Below, in pieces: positions 8,517-15,646 of a DNA stretch of 64,000 bases. The position numbers and the translations under genes were made by a program. The notes beneath the pieces are model-generated. The model had not been told where the DNA came from and searched no databases. It saw only the letters and a list, made by a program, of their open reading frames with translations. Each line of letters starts with the position of its first letter. The first letter of the stretch is position 1. Source of the DNA: Halovenus aranensis (GTDB lineage: Archaea > Halobacteriota > Halobacteria > Halobacteriales > Haloarculaceae); assembly GCF_900100385.1 (NCBI RefSeq), contig NZ_FNFC01000005.1, positions 124,001 to 188,000 on the forward strand, in the 5' to 3' direction.

Positions 8517-8592
8517 CCGGCAAGCCATCGGCGGTGGCGTCTCGACCACAGCGGACAGTTAGACTCATACCGCTACAACCGTAGTCAACTGC

Positions 8593-9963
8593 ATGCATCT
8601 GTTCTGGCACCAGCGAGACCTCCGTATCCCAGACAACAGGGGACTCGCGCTGGCGGCAAAGAAAGAGCCAACGCTGCCGGTGTACGTGGTCGATACCGAC
8701 CTGCTGAAACAGATTGGGAAGCGACAGCGCGCGTTCCTGCTAAACGGTGTGCGAGCGCTAAAACAGCGGTATCGGCGGCTGGGGACAGACCTGCTCGTCC
8801 GTGTTGGGTCGCCGGCCGAGACCCTCGAATCGCTGTGTTCGGAGTACGATGCCGAGCGGGTGTACTACAACCGTCACTACCGGCCGGCCCGTCGAAACCG
8901 GCAGCGGGCCGTCGACGAGGCGCTACCGACGAAATCGGTCACCGACCTCGTGTTGGTCGACCCGGAACGACTCGCGCCGCGGTATCCGAACCACAGCCAG
9001 TTCTACGACGACTGGCAAGACCAGCACAAAGTGACGCCGTTCGACGTGCCCGACGAGGAGCGGTTCGTCTCACTCAGCGACGATACCGGCCCGCCGTCGG
9101 TCTCGGCGGATATCGACCTCCCGACAGCCGGTTATCGGGCAGCACGGGACCGGTACGACCAGTTCCTGACTGCGGGTATCGAGAGCTACAACGACACACG
9201 CGACGATATGCAACGAGCGGTCGAACAGCCGGTCGGCGCGGTGTCACGGCTCTCACCCTACATCGCGGGTGGAATGCTCGGCATCCGCGAGATATGGGCC
9301 GACGCGAGCGAGCGCTACGAGGGTGCGCGCGGAAGTGCACAGCGAAATATCGGCAAATTCAGGTACGAACTCTCCTGGCGAGAGCAGAACTACCACCTGC
9401 TGTATTACAATCCGACGCTGCTCGTCGAGAACTACAAGTCGTTCCCGAACGACATCGAGTGGCGCGAGGACGACGACCACCTCGACGCCTGGAAGCGCGG
9501 CGAAACCGGCTATCCGTTCGTCGACGCGGGCATGCGCCAACTCAACGAGGAGGGATACATCCATAACCGACCGCGCCAGGTCGTCGCCTCCTTTCTCACG
9601 AAACACCTGCTCGTCGACTGGCGCACGGGCGCGAAGTATTTCAAGCGACAGCTCATCGACCACGACCCGGCAAACAACTACGGCAACTGGCAGTGGATTG
9701 CCTCGACGGGGACCGACAGCGTCGACGTGCGCATCTTCGACCCCGTCTCACAGCTGTCGAAATACGACGACGGCGCGACCTACGTCACCGAGTACGTCTC
9801 GGAACTGCGCGACGTTCCGGCAGACAAAATCATCGACTGGCCGACACTCTCGCGCGGGGAGCGCGAGCGCCTGGCTCCGGAGTATCCACACCCTATCGTA
9901 GACCGCAACGAGGGGTACGAACGGGCACAGCGAACGTTCGAGCGCGCGCTAGGGAAACGCTAG
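8593..9963 (+). CDS. phr: Cryptochrome/photolyase family protein, probable class I CPD photolyase
   Basis: A 456-residue flavoprotein. The N terminus opens with the family signature (His-Leu-Phe-Trp-x-x-Arg-Asp-Leu-Arg-x-x-Asp-Asn), which begins the Rossmann-like antenna domain (about 1-130). The C-terminal FAD domain holds Phe-Arg-x-Glu-Leu-x-Trp-Arg-Glu near 255-265 and the Asn-Asn-Tyr-Gly-Asn-Trp-Gln-Trp active-site stretch near 360, followed by Thr-Gly-Thr-Asp. These features fit class I photolyases, which use blue light and reduced FAD to split cyclobutane pyrimidine dimers. A cryptochrome-like signalling role cannot be excluded, but the Asn-Trp-Gln-Trp core favours repair. Surface-dwelling halophiles commonly carry this gene as phr2. 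Confidence 0.92.
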   Translation: MHLFWHQRDLRIPDNRGLALAAKKEPTLPVYVVDTDLLKQIGKRQRAFLLNGVRALKQRYRRLGTDLLVRVGSPAETLESLCSEYDAERVYYNRHYRPARRNRQRAVDEALPTKSVTDLVLVDPERLAPRYPNHSQFYDDWQDQHKVTPFDVPDEERFVSLSDDTGPPSVSADIDLPTAGYRAARDRYDQFLTAGIESYNDTRDDMQRAVEQPVGAVSRLSPYIAGGMLGIREIWADASERYEGARGSAQRNIGKFRYELSWREQNYHLLYYNPTLLVENYKSFPNDIEWREDDDHLDAWKRGETGYPFVDAGMRQLNEEGYIHNRPRQVVASFLTKHLLVDWRTGAKYFKRQLIDHDPANNYGNWQWIASTGTDSVDVRIFDPVSQLSKYDDGATYVTEYVSELRDVPADKIIDWPTLSRGERERLAPEYPHPIVDRNEGYERAQRTFERALGKR

Positions 9964-10046
9964 GTCGTCTGTGGACCACGCTATGGCGAGGCGTCCGGGC
10001 GGCGAGAACCACCAGAAAAAATACGCTGGCACCCTCCGAAACGGGT

Positions 10047-10511
10047 ATGACACACTACGAACCGCTTTCAGTCTCGCTGCTCTTTTTTCTCGGCGTCGGT
10101 GCCGGTGTGGTTGCCACGCTCGCGATGGACCTCGTCATGCCGCGGCTGCCGGAGGGACGGACACCGCCGACAATCGCCGCGGGCGTGTTGACCGGCAGCC
10201 GGCCGGATTCCGCGCCAGCGCGACTGGGGACGGTCGTCCATTATCTCGCCGGCATCCTGACCGGGCCGCTGTTCGTCTGGCTCTTGCTGGTCAGCGAAGG
10301 CGTCTTCGGGGAGTTGTCGGTGCTCGCCGTGGTGCTGGCTGGCGCTGTGCTCTACGTGTTGATGGTCGCATTCTTCGCTGTCGTCGTCCTGCCCCAGTCG
10401 CTCGTGGCGTCCTCACGTGTGGGTGCGATTCGTCGGGACTGGGCGCTCTGTGCGCTCACGTATCTGCTCGTGTTGGTTCCGCTGGTGGGGACTGCCGGAC
10501 GGCTGGTGTGA
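10047..10511 (+). CDS. Four-helix membrane protein of unknown function
   Basis: A 154-residue protein starting at ATG 10047; the same frame is open further upstream but overlaps the photolyase gene and is Arg-rich there. Hydrophobic segments lie at about 8-28, 68-88, 90-115 and 135-152, so four helices are expected. A Met-Asp-Leu-Val-Met-Pro motif ends the first helix and a His-Tyr pair opens the second, a layout seen in several small archaeal and bacterial membrane protein families, none of which I can assign. It lies 84 bp after phr on the same strand and could be cotranscribed. Confidence 0.65.
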   Translation: MTHYEPLSVSLLFFLGVGAGVVATLAMDLVMPRLPEGRTPPTIAAGVLTGSRPDSAPARLGTVVHYLAGILTGPLFVWLLLVSEGVFGELSVLAVVLAGAVLYVLMVAFFAVVVLPQSLVASSRVGAIRRDWALCALTYLLVLVPLVGTAGRLV

Positions 10512-10533
10512 ACCGGTCGTTCCCCAGTCGCTC

Positions 10534-10971
10534 TCACTGACCGGCCTCCAGTCTCGTCTTGGTGTTCTCCAGCGTGGTCTGAAGTTCTCGCTCGTTGTAC
10601 CGCCGGACAAACGGCGTCGCGAGTGCCGAGATGACGGTCCCTGGCAGGTCGTACGTGGCCCGGTAGCGCAGTTCTGTCCCGTCACCGTCGGGGACTGTCT
10701 CGATTTCGATTTCGCCGGTGAGTTCGCCGCGCATCTCGAATACCATTCGTTCGCCGTCATCGTGTATCTCCTCGACGAGTTCGCCGTCGACGCCGATACC
10801 GGCCATCTTGTAGGTGTGCTCGACGCGTTTGCCGCCGTTGTCGAGCGGTTCGATGTTCCGGACCTCGCTCAGGCTCGGCGTCACCTCGGGGTGGTTTCGG
10901 GGGTCGTCGAGGTATTCGAATACCGTCTCGACTGGTGTGTCGATGTGAATCGAACGGCTGACTGAGACCAT
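10534..10971 (-). CDS. SRPBCC (START-like) ligand-binding protein
   Basis: A 145-residue protein with the polyketide cyclase / CoxG pattern. A first strand with Ser-Arg-Ser-Ile-x-Ile is followed by Pro-Val-x-x-Val-Phe-Glu-Tyr-Leu-Asp-Asp-Pro, then alternating strands and a long C-terminal helix from about 110 to 145. This helix-grip fold binds hydrophobic ligands; no catalytic residue set is visible. It converges with the membrane protein gene at 10047-10511 and is the last chromosomal gene before the integrated element. Its start lies 72 bp from the left attachment repeat. Confidence 0.8.
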   Translation of the reverse strand: MVSVSRSIHIDTPVETVFEYLDDPRNHPEVTPSLSEVRNIEPLDNGGKRVEHTYKMAGIGVDGELVEEIHDDGERMVFEMRGELTGEIEIETVPDGDGTELRYRATYDLPGTVISALATPFVRRYNERELQTTLENTKTRLEAGQ

Positions 10972-11042
10972 ATGTGTTGTTTGGTCTACTGCAAGAAGAC
11001 GGTTCCCCCGGTGCTGTCGCTGTGTGTGATGAGTGGGGAAGA

Positions 11043-11082
11043 AGTGGGCCGGCGCGAATTCGAATCGCGGTTACGGCCACCC
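11043..11082. repeat. Left attachment site (partial tRNA-Pro copy)
   Basis: These forty bases are identical to 25540-25579. They correspond, on the minus strand, to the tRNA-Pro gene from within the anticodon to the discriminator base plus two bases. The 5' half of the tRNA is absent here, so this copy cannot make a tRNA; it marks the left boundary of the element. Confidence 0.9.
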
Positions 11083-11123
11083 TTCGGCGCTCCCTCTTGC
11101 GGTTATGGGCTTCGGAGCAACCT

Positions 11124-12155
11124 ATGTCCAAGCCAAACCGGAACCTGACGCCGACCACGGCAGAGGAAGCGCTCGATTTGTACCTACGGGAACGGAGTAC
11201 CGACGTGACCGAGAGTACCTTACAGGCCCATGAGTACCGTCTGAACCATTTCATCCGATGGTGCGCCGGCGAAGGAGACGTAGAGAACGTAAACAATCTC
11301 ACCGGCCGCGACCTTCACCGCTACAAACTGTGGCGGAAGGAAGACGGCGACCTGAACAAGGTCAGTCTCAAATCTCAGATGGATACTCTTCGGGTATTCA
11401 TTCGCTTCTGTGAGACGGTGGACGCCGTCGAGAGTGACTTACACTCGAAAATAATCTCTCCGACGCTCGGGGATGGAACTGGTCAGCGGGACGTGAAACT
11501 CGATTCCGAGGAAGCCGAGGTACTACTCGACTATCTCGAACGGTTCGAGTATGCCTCGTTCTCTCACACCGTCGTTCTCCTGCTATGGCGGACGGGTATG
11601 CGTATCGGTTCGATTCGTTCGCTCGACCTATCGGACTTTCACCCGGACGACGAGTATCTATCCGTTCGTCACCGACCGGATACTGATACTCCGCTAAAGA
11701 ACAAGGGGAACGGTGAGCGGTACGTGGCTCTGACGACGGCTGTCTGTACCGTGGTCGAAGACTACGTCGACGTACACCGCCACGATGTTACCGACGAATA
11801 TGGGCGCGACCCATTGCTGACGACCAAGCACGGACGCCCCACGAACAACACTCTCCGGCAAACGGTCTATCGGTGGACGCGCCCCTGTCAGTATCAAGGG
11901 GACTGTCCGCACGGGAAAGAGAAAGACGAGTGCGAAGCCATTACTGAACGAGGGAGAGCGAGCAAGTGTCCGTCGTCAGTGTCACCCCATGCCATCCGAA
12001 GAGGAAGCATAACTCACCACCTGACCGAAGATGTACCAGAGCAAGTCGTGTCCGACCGGATGAACGTCAGCCAAGGAGTACTCGACGCCCACTATGACCG
12101 CCGGGACGAAGAGGTGAAGGTCGAACAGCGTCGTGACTATCTCGACGGGGTATGA
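11124..12155 (+). CDS. Tyrosine recombinase / integrase
   Basis: A 343-residue protein starting at ATG 11124, just inside the left attachment site; a longer frame reaching back through the att repeat was rejected. The N-terminal SAM-like core-binding domain spans about 10-110. The catalytic domain carries the first Arg at R160 (Thr-Gly-Met-Arg-Ile-Gly), the His-x-x-Arg pair at H289/R292, a further His at 298-299 and the nucleophile Tyr at Y324. Between the strand region and the His-x-x-Arg box is a Cys cluster (C255, C261, C270, C282) that looks zinc-binding. It should catalyse insertion into and excision from the tRNA-Pro site. All catalytic residues are present, so the element may still be mobile. 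Confidence 0.93.
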   Translation: MSKPNRNLTPTTAEEALDLYLRERSTDVTESTLQAHEYRLNHFIRWCAGEGDVENVNNLTGRDLHRYKLWRKEDGDLNKVSLKSQMDTLRVFIRFCETVDAVESDLHSKIISPTLGDGTGQRDVKLDSEEAEVLLDYLERFEYASFSHTVVLLLWRTGMRIGSIRSLDLSDFHPDDEYLSVRHRPDTDTPLKNKGNGERYVALTTAVCTVVEDYVDVHRHDVTDEYGRDPLLTTKHGRPTNNTLRQTVYRWTRPCQYQGDCPHGKEKDECEAITERGRASKCPSSVSPHAIRRGSITHHLTEDVPEQVVSDRMNVSQGVLDAHYDRRDEEVKVEQRRDYLDGV

Positions 12156-12196
12156 GCCACCCAAAGGGATTCACCCTTCGCGGCTGAAGTACTGGT

Positions 12197-12346
12197 ATGA
12201 GCGACGAACAAGACAAGAACCCCGAGATTCGCATACCAGAAAGCAAAGACTCTGCGGTGAGGATGGTCGAAGAGGGCATGGAAGACGAAGAGTCGGACGA
12301 ACAGAAACGGAACCTGATTCGCGCTCAGTACAGGCTTATCGAGTGA
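12197..12346 (+). CDS. Small acidic protein (49 aa) downstream of the integrase
   Basis: ATG 12197 to TGA 12344-12346 gives 49 residues, 41 bp after the integrase stop. It is strongly charged (runs of Asp, Glu and Lys) with two regularly spaced Arg-Met-Val-Glu-Glu and Asn-Leu-Ile-Arg-Ala-Gln segments that could form a helical hairpin. Composition and codon use look haloarchaeal. Position suggests a small accessory factor such as an excisionase or DNA-binding protein, but there is no motif to prove it. Confidence 0.5.
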   Translation: MSDEQDKNPEIRIPESKDSAVRMVEEGMEDEESDEQKRNLIRAQYRLIE

Positions 12347-12351
12347 ACAAA

Positions 12352-13566
12352 CTATTCTGTTGACTCTTCGGTAGCGTTACTCGTGGTTTCCTCTTTCGCC
12401 GGAAGGATGTTTTCACCATAGAGTTCTCTGCTTACTTCCTCTGGTGACGAATCACGTTTCTCAGCCAATTGGCGGGCCTTCATTGCCCGTTTCACGTCAC
12501 GAATATCGTGCTTAAACTCAATCACGGGGCGCAAAGCCGACTCGAAAATATACGGTTCCTCGTCTTCTGGTGGCGATTCCTCTTTTGACGGGCCGAACTC
12601 AAAGGAACTGAAAACGTCCCATCCAAACATTTCTTGACTCGCTTCTGACGGTGATATACCGTCTCTTTCAGACAGATAGAAGGCAAAAACTGGCCTTGGC
12701 AGTTCACGAATGAGTTCGACCGTTCCCACCCCTTCCCCGTTTATGTTTCTCTCAAACACCCAATCAATGTAGAACTCATAGGCCGAGTCACTAATCCCAT
12801 ACATAACACGCAACATCACGAATACCTTCACTACATCTGTTCCACCCGCAACAGTTTGGTTCCAATCTCGGTACACGGCCAATCGTGCCTTGTTCTCGGT
12901 CGGGTCGGGGTCACGGGCCAAGGCCAAATCAAGAGCCGAGAGGCGGATTGCCACGACGAATACAAGGGCTATAGACAATCCCGCCGCGACTCCGGATGAA
13001 CTCAATAGTTCGGAATACGGGATTAATGCGATATTAGACGGCAGAAGAGTGACCACCGCAAGCGAGAGTCCAAGAACGGCTTCACCATTGGAAAGTTGAC
13101 GACCTGCTTTATCATATGCCTCACGGGCTTCCTGAGCGAGTGTTTCGGGTGAGTCTGTGATTTCAACGTCGCCACTCTCTACGTGTTTGATACCCCGTTC
13201 CACGATACCTTCACGACGATTTTCGATGAATCTCCTACCGGGGTAGAGACCTAATGTCGCCTTCACCCATGACATGACAGAGACGATAGCACCAAGACGA
13301 CGTATCGCAGTGGCAAACTTCGAGACAACCCATCCAACACCGACTATACCGAACTCAAGTAGGTCTATCAACGCCTTCCACAATGAACCTCGAAACCAGA
13401 CCAGAGCGGCGTAGAAAATGAGGATAGCAATTCCGACACACGCGACGAAAATCGGGATTCCAACTGTGTCAAGAATCCAATTGCCCGTGAGAACAAGGAG
13501 TACAGGGAAGACACCAAAGAAAATGGAAGCGAGCAACAAACTGAGTCCGAAAATCAATAGTCCCAT
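12352..13566 (-). CDS. Membrane protein of unknown function, partner of DUF4145 gene
   Basis: A 404-residue protein. Hydrophobic segments lie at about 3-25, 34-58 and weakly 70-90, then two more at about 162-182 and 192-212. The linker between the groups is basic, and the C-terminal 190 residues are soluble and highly charged, ending in an acidic Thr/Glu-rich tail. Roughly four or five membrane passes are expected, with the large C-terminal part in the cytoplasm. It follows the DUF4145 gene by only 50 bp on the same strand, so the two probably form an operon. I recognise no family. In defence loci, a soluble sensor or nuclease-like protein paired with a membrane protein often acts by membrane damage, but that is speculation here. 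Confidence 0.6.
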   Translation of the reverse strand: MGLLIFGLSLLLASIFFGVFPVLLVLTGNWILDTVGIPIFVACVGIAILIFYAALVWFRGSLWKALIDLLEFGIVGVGWVVSKFATAIRRLGAIVSVMSWVKATLGLYPGRRFIENRREGIVERGIKHVESGDVEITDSPETLAQEAREAYDKAGRQLSNGEAVLGLSLAVVTLLPSNIALIPYSELLSSSGVAAGLSIALVFVVAIRLSALDLALARDPDPTENKARLAVYRDWNQTVAGGTDVVKVFVMLRVMYGISDSAYEFYIDWVFERNINGEGVGTVELIRELPRPVFAFYLSERDGISPSEASQEMFGWDVFSSFEFGPSKEESPPEDEEPYIFESALRPVIEFKHDIRDVKRAMKARQLAEKRDSSPEEVSRELYGENILPAKEETTSNATEESTE

Positions 13567-13616
13567 TTGATTACCTCATGCTACACTTATTCCGTAATCT
13601 CACGTAGTTGAATGGG

Positions 13617-14255
13617 TCACGTACCATCCCTCTGTTTGATTCCGTCCATCTTGTTCTCCGGAATCTCGTCGTAGGCCTCTTCTATCATCTTCTCACGCGT
13701 AATCGTGAGTTCGACAATCACGTTCACCAACTCAAAGAGTCGAAGGGCAGTATCCCGGTCGTCAGGGTTGTATATTTCGCCTGCGTGAACGTAGTCGTTA
13801 CCCGTTACTCGAACGCTATCCAACGCCTTCTGAATCCGCTCGTCTATGCGCCCTTCGTCAACCAATTCCCCGATACCAGAGTAGAGACTTTGGTCTTCGT
13901 CCCCGGTCAGGTCTTGTACCAGTTTCTCCATAGCGAGCCGAAGAAGCGCGGCGGCGGCTTTGGGAGAATCATCGACAATCTGTCGTGCCTCGCTGAAGTC
14001 TTCGCGTACCCCATCTGGCATATCTTCGGTCGGTTTTGGAGCCGAGGAAGCCTGTGGATATATCATATCTTCACCTGTCCATATATGGTAGTCTCCACAC
14101 TTCGAACAAGTCCCGACTTGTCCATCGAGGATTTGGAATCGGCCTTGTCTTGGGTGGTGAAGTTTCAACTCTTGCCAAGAGTGGTGAGCATAGGTGTTGC
14201 AATGAGGGCAATGAAATGCGTCTTCACTTGCCTGCGGTGGAACGTAATCATCCAT
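13617..14255 (-). CDS. DUF4145 domain protein with N-terminal zinc ribbon
   Basis: A 212-residue protein. The N terminus holds a zinc ribbon made by C16, C19, C50 and C53. Residues about 90-200 match the helical DUF4145 domain, with its characteristic Ala-Ala-Ala-Leu-Leu-Arg-Leu-Ala-Met-Glu helix and the R149...Gly-Asn(152-153)...H157 signature. DUF4145 domains are helical, often found next to restriction-modification or other defence genes, and resemble the HEPN superfamily; this link is from general knowledge. It is the first gene of a likely two-gene operon with the membrane protein at 12352-13566. Base composition is lower in G+C than the chromosome flanks, in keeping with transfer. Confidence 0.75.
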   Translation of the reverse strand: MDDYVPPQASEDAFHCPHCNTYAHHSWQELKLHHPRQGRFQILDGQVGTCSKCGDYHIWTGEDMIYPQASSAPKPTEDMPDGVREDFSEARQIVDDSPKAAAALLRLAMEKLVQDLTGDEDQSLYSGIGELVDEGRIDERIQKALDSVRVTGNDYVHAGEIYNPDDRDTALRLFELVNVIVELTITREKMIEEAYDEIPENKMDGIKQRDGT

Positions 14256-14360
14256 GTTACGAGTAAGTTGACCAGAGGCGACAAAAACGTCCTGCTACCG
14301 TAGTGAAAGTAGTATTCCACCACCGAACGAATTACTGGCGCGAATCACATAGTATCGTCT

Positions 14361-14753
14361 ATGACCTTCCGCCTACCTGAAGAGCGCGTTCCCGAAGACG
14401 AACCGTGGCGTGACCGTGATTTCCTCTGGCACTGCTATCATGAGCGCGGGCTGTCGCCCCGAACTATCGCTTACGAACTCGGCGTCTCGAAGAGCCGCGT
14501 GACCGTCCACATGGAACGTCTCGGCGTCCTTCGGCCTTGGCGACACGAACCGACACTTCGCCGTCTATACGTCGAGGAAGGCCTGTCAGCGGACGAGATA
14601 GCGGCTCGCGAGGGATTCGACTGTTCCCCGACGACTGTTCGGAAGTACCTTGCGGAGTACGGGCTGACCGACCAAGACACCGGGGATGTGACCTATGGCC
14701 GATTGGACGACCTCGGTGAAACCGAACCAGAATCGGAACAAGCGAAAGCGTAG
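14361..14753 (+). CDS. Double helix-turn-helix DNA-binding protein
   Basis: A 130-residue acidic protein with two consecutive helix-turn-helix units. The first is at about 31-56, where Leu-Ser-Pro-Arg-Thr-Ile-Ala-Tyr-Glu-Leu-Gly-Val precedes a Ser-Lys-Ser-Arg-Val recognition helix. The second is at about 74-101, with Leu-Ser-Ala-Asp-Glu-Ile-Ala and Ser-Pro-Thr-Thr-Val-Arg. The C terminus is a short acidic tail. The arrangement resembles resolvase-type or homeodomain-like HTH pairs common on haloarchaeal plasmids and viruses. It is divergent from the DUF4145 operon (105 bp between starts), so it may regulate that operon or element replication. Specific target unknown. Confidence 0.7.
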   Translation: MTFRLPEERVPEDEPWRDRDFLWHCYHERGLSPRTIAYELGVSKSRVTVHMERLGVLRPWRHEPTLRRLYVEEGLSADEIAAREGFDCSPTTVRKYLAEYGLTDQDTGDVTYGRLDDLGETEPESEQAKA

Positions 14754-14767
14754 GCTGTTCCGATTTG

Positions 14768-14866
14768 TCACTCCCAACTCTTGCCGCAGTCTTGGCAACT
14801 CTTCATACCATGCGTTCGAGTCACGTTGAAACTGCCACACCGGGGGCATTTCGGATTCCGTGCCAT
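14768..14866 (-). CDS. 32-aa zinc-ribbon microprotein
   Basis: ATG at 14866 reads to a stop at 14768-14770, giving 32 residues that are almost entirely a zinc ribbon: Cys-Pro-x-Cys-Gly near the start and Cys-x-x-Cys-Gly near the end, with Ser-Phe-Asn-Val and Trp-Glu closing strands. On the minus strand a TTTATTATATG box lies about 20-25 bp before the ATG, at the spacing of a leaderless haloarchaeal promoter. That supports this short start over the longer, Arg-rich upstream frame. Such one-domain zinc proteins are common in haloarchaea; role unknown. It converges with the HTH gene (15 bp apart). Confidence 0.6.
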   Translation of the reverse strand: MARNPKCPRCGSFNVTRTHGMKSCQDCGKSWE

Positions 14867-14971
14867 GTTATCTGAAACATGACGGCATATAATAAAACCA
14901 CACGCAGACCTGCCGAGCGCTTGGACGACCTCGGCAGTGAGTCGCCTACGCCAACGGTATAAAAACACTAA

Positions 14972-15181
14972 AGGGCCATACCCCGACGATACCGTCATGA
15001 GCGTACCCTGACGCCGACCGTCACTGGCCTGTTCTCGGCCCGTATTCCATCGCTCACGCCCTTGAAGCTCAACGCCGACGAGTGGGCCACGCCGCCGAAG
15101 GCAACCGTCACGACCCGCTATGGGGCCAGTACGACGCCACAAACGCGGTCAATCACCCGCGAAAATCACACATCTCTATAG
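14972..15181 (+). pseudogene. Possible broken small gene (coding-like frame without a start)
   Basis: A frame open from 14972 to TAG 15179-15181 has strong G/C preference at third positions for its first two thirds and reads as a plausible Thr/Pro/Leu-rich peptide, but it has no ATG, GTG or TTG at its beginning. A TATA-like TATAAAAA at 14959-14966 and an ATG at 14997 sit in the right places, yet that ATG's frame stops after four codons; a one-base shift would join it to the coding-like frame. It could be a frameshifted relic or chance. The opposite strand is also partly open. Confidence 0.3.
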
Positions 15182-15646
15182 AGTGTCTGCCGCTCTGAAA
15201 TTTTCGACCCTCTCGAAGCCCCCACCCTACCCCCGACTGTCCCGGCCCGACCGACGACCCCCGTCCCCCACCGGGGCCAGTCCCCCCGACCTCTCGTATC
15301 CCCTACCAGCCCACCCGGCCCGTCAGGGGTACCCACTGGCCTCTGCCTCTCTGACAGCGCTCTGCTGGTACCTGTGCCTGCTGTGCGAGTGCGTAGGCAG
15401 GTGGGCTACGGGCCGGGCTGGCCCCATTGACTACCGATGGATAGGGGTAGGCCGTCAGTTTCGAGTATCATAATACTACATATTTATTGATTTTGATAGG
15501 TTTTCTCCACGAGAGGGGTATGAAGACCGATTTGAAGCGTTTCTGAAAGAGAATCGAACCCCGTCGAGGGGGTCGGGGTTGAAAACATCAAAATTCTTAC
15601 TTTTGAACTACGCTCTTTGTTATACAAAAGAGGATAGTTCGAAGGT
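15182..15646. other. Strand-asymmetric noncoding tract, candidate replication or control region
   Basis: The stretch from about 15200 to 15345 is extremely C-rich on the plus strand (repeated CCCCC and CCCAC runs), with almost no credible coding frame. It is followed by an A+T-rich segment at 15465-15510 containing AGTAT-CATA-ATACT. Then comes an inverted repeat, AACCCCG at 15557-15563 against CGGGGTT at 15574-15580. A nucleotide-skewed tract plus an A+T-rich block plus inverted repeats next to a helicase-like gene is the look of a plasmid origin. It is not proof, and no classical origin-recognition box was identified. Confidence 0.4.

Noticed and set aside
10974-11123. N-terminal extension of the integrase through the attachment repeat
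   Set aside because: The 50 added residues read through the tRNA fragment and are not conserved-looking; ATG 11124 starts the typical core-binding domain.
15120-15473. 117-aa plus-strand ORF in the C-rich tract
   Set aside because: Pro/Arg/Ser-rich translation caused by the CCC runs; no start signal and no motif.
15545-15585. tRNA T-arm-like sequence (GGGGTTCGATTC on the minus strand)
   Set aside because: No matching acceptor, D or anticodon arms can be drawn around it; better explained by the inverted repeat listed there.
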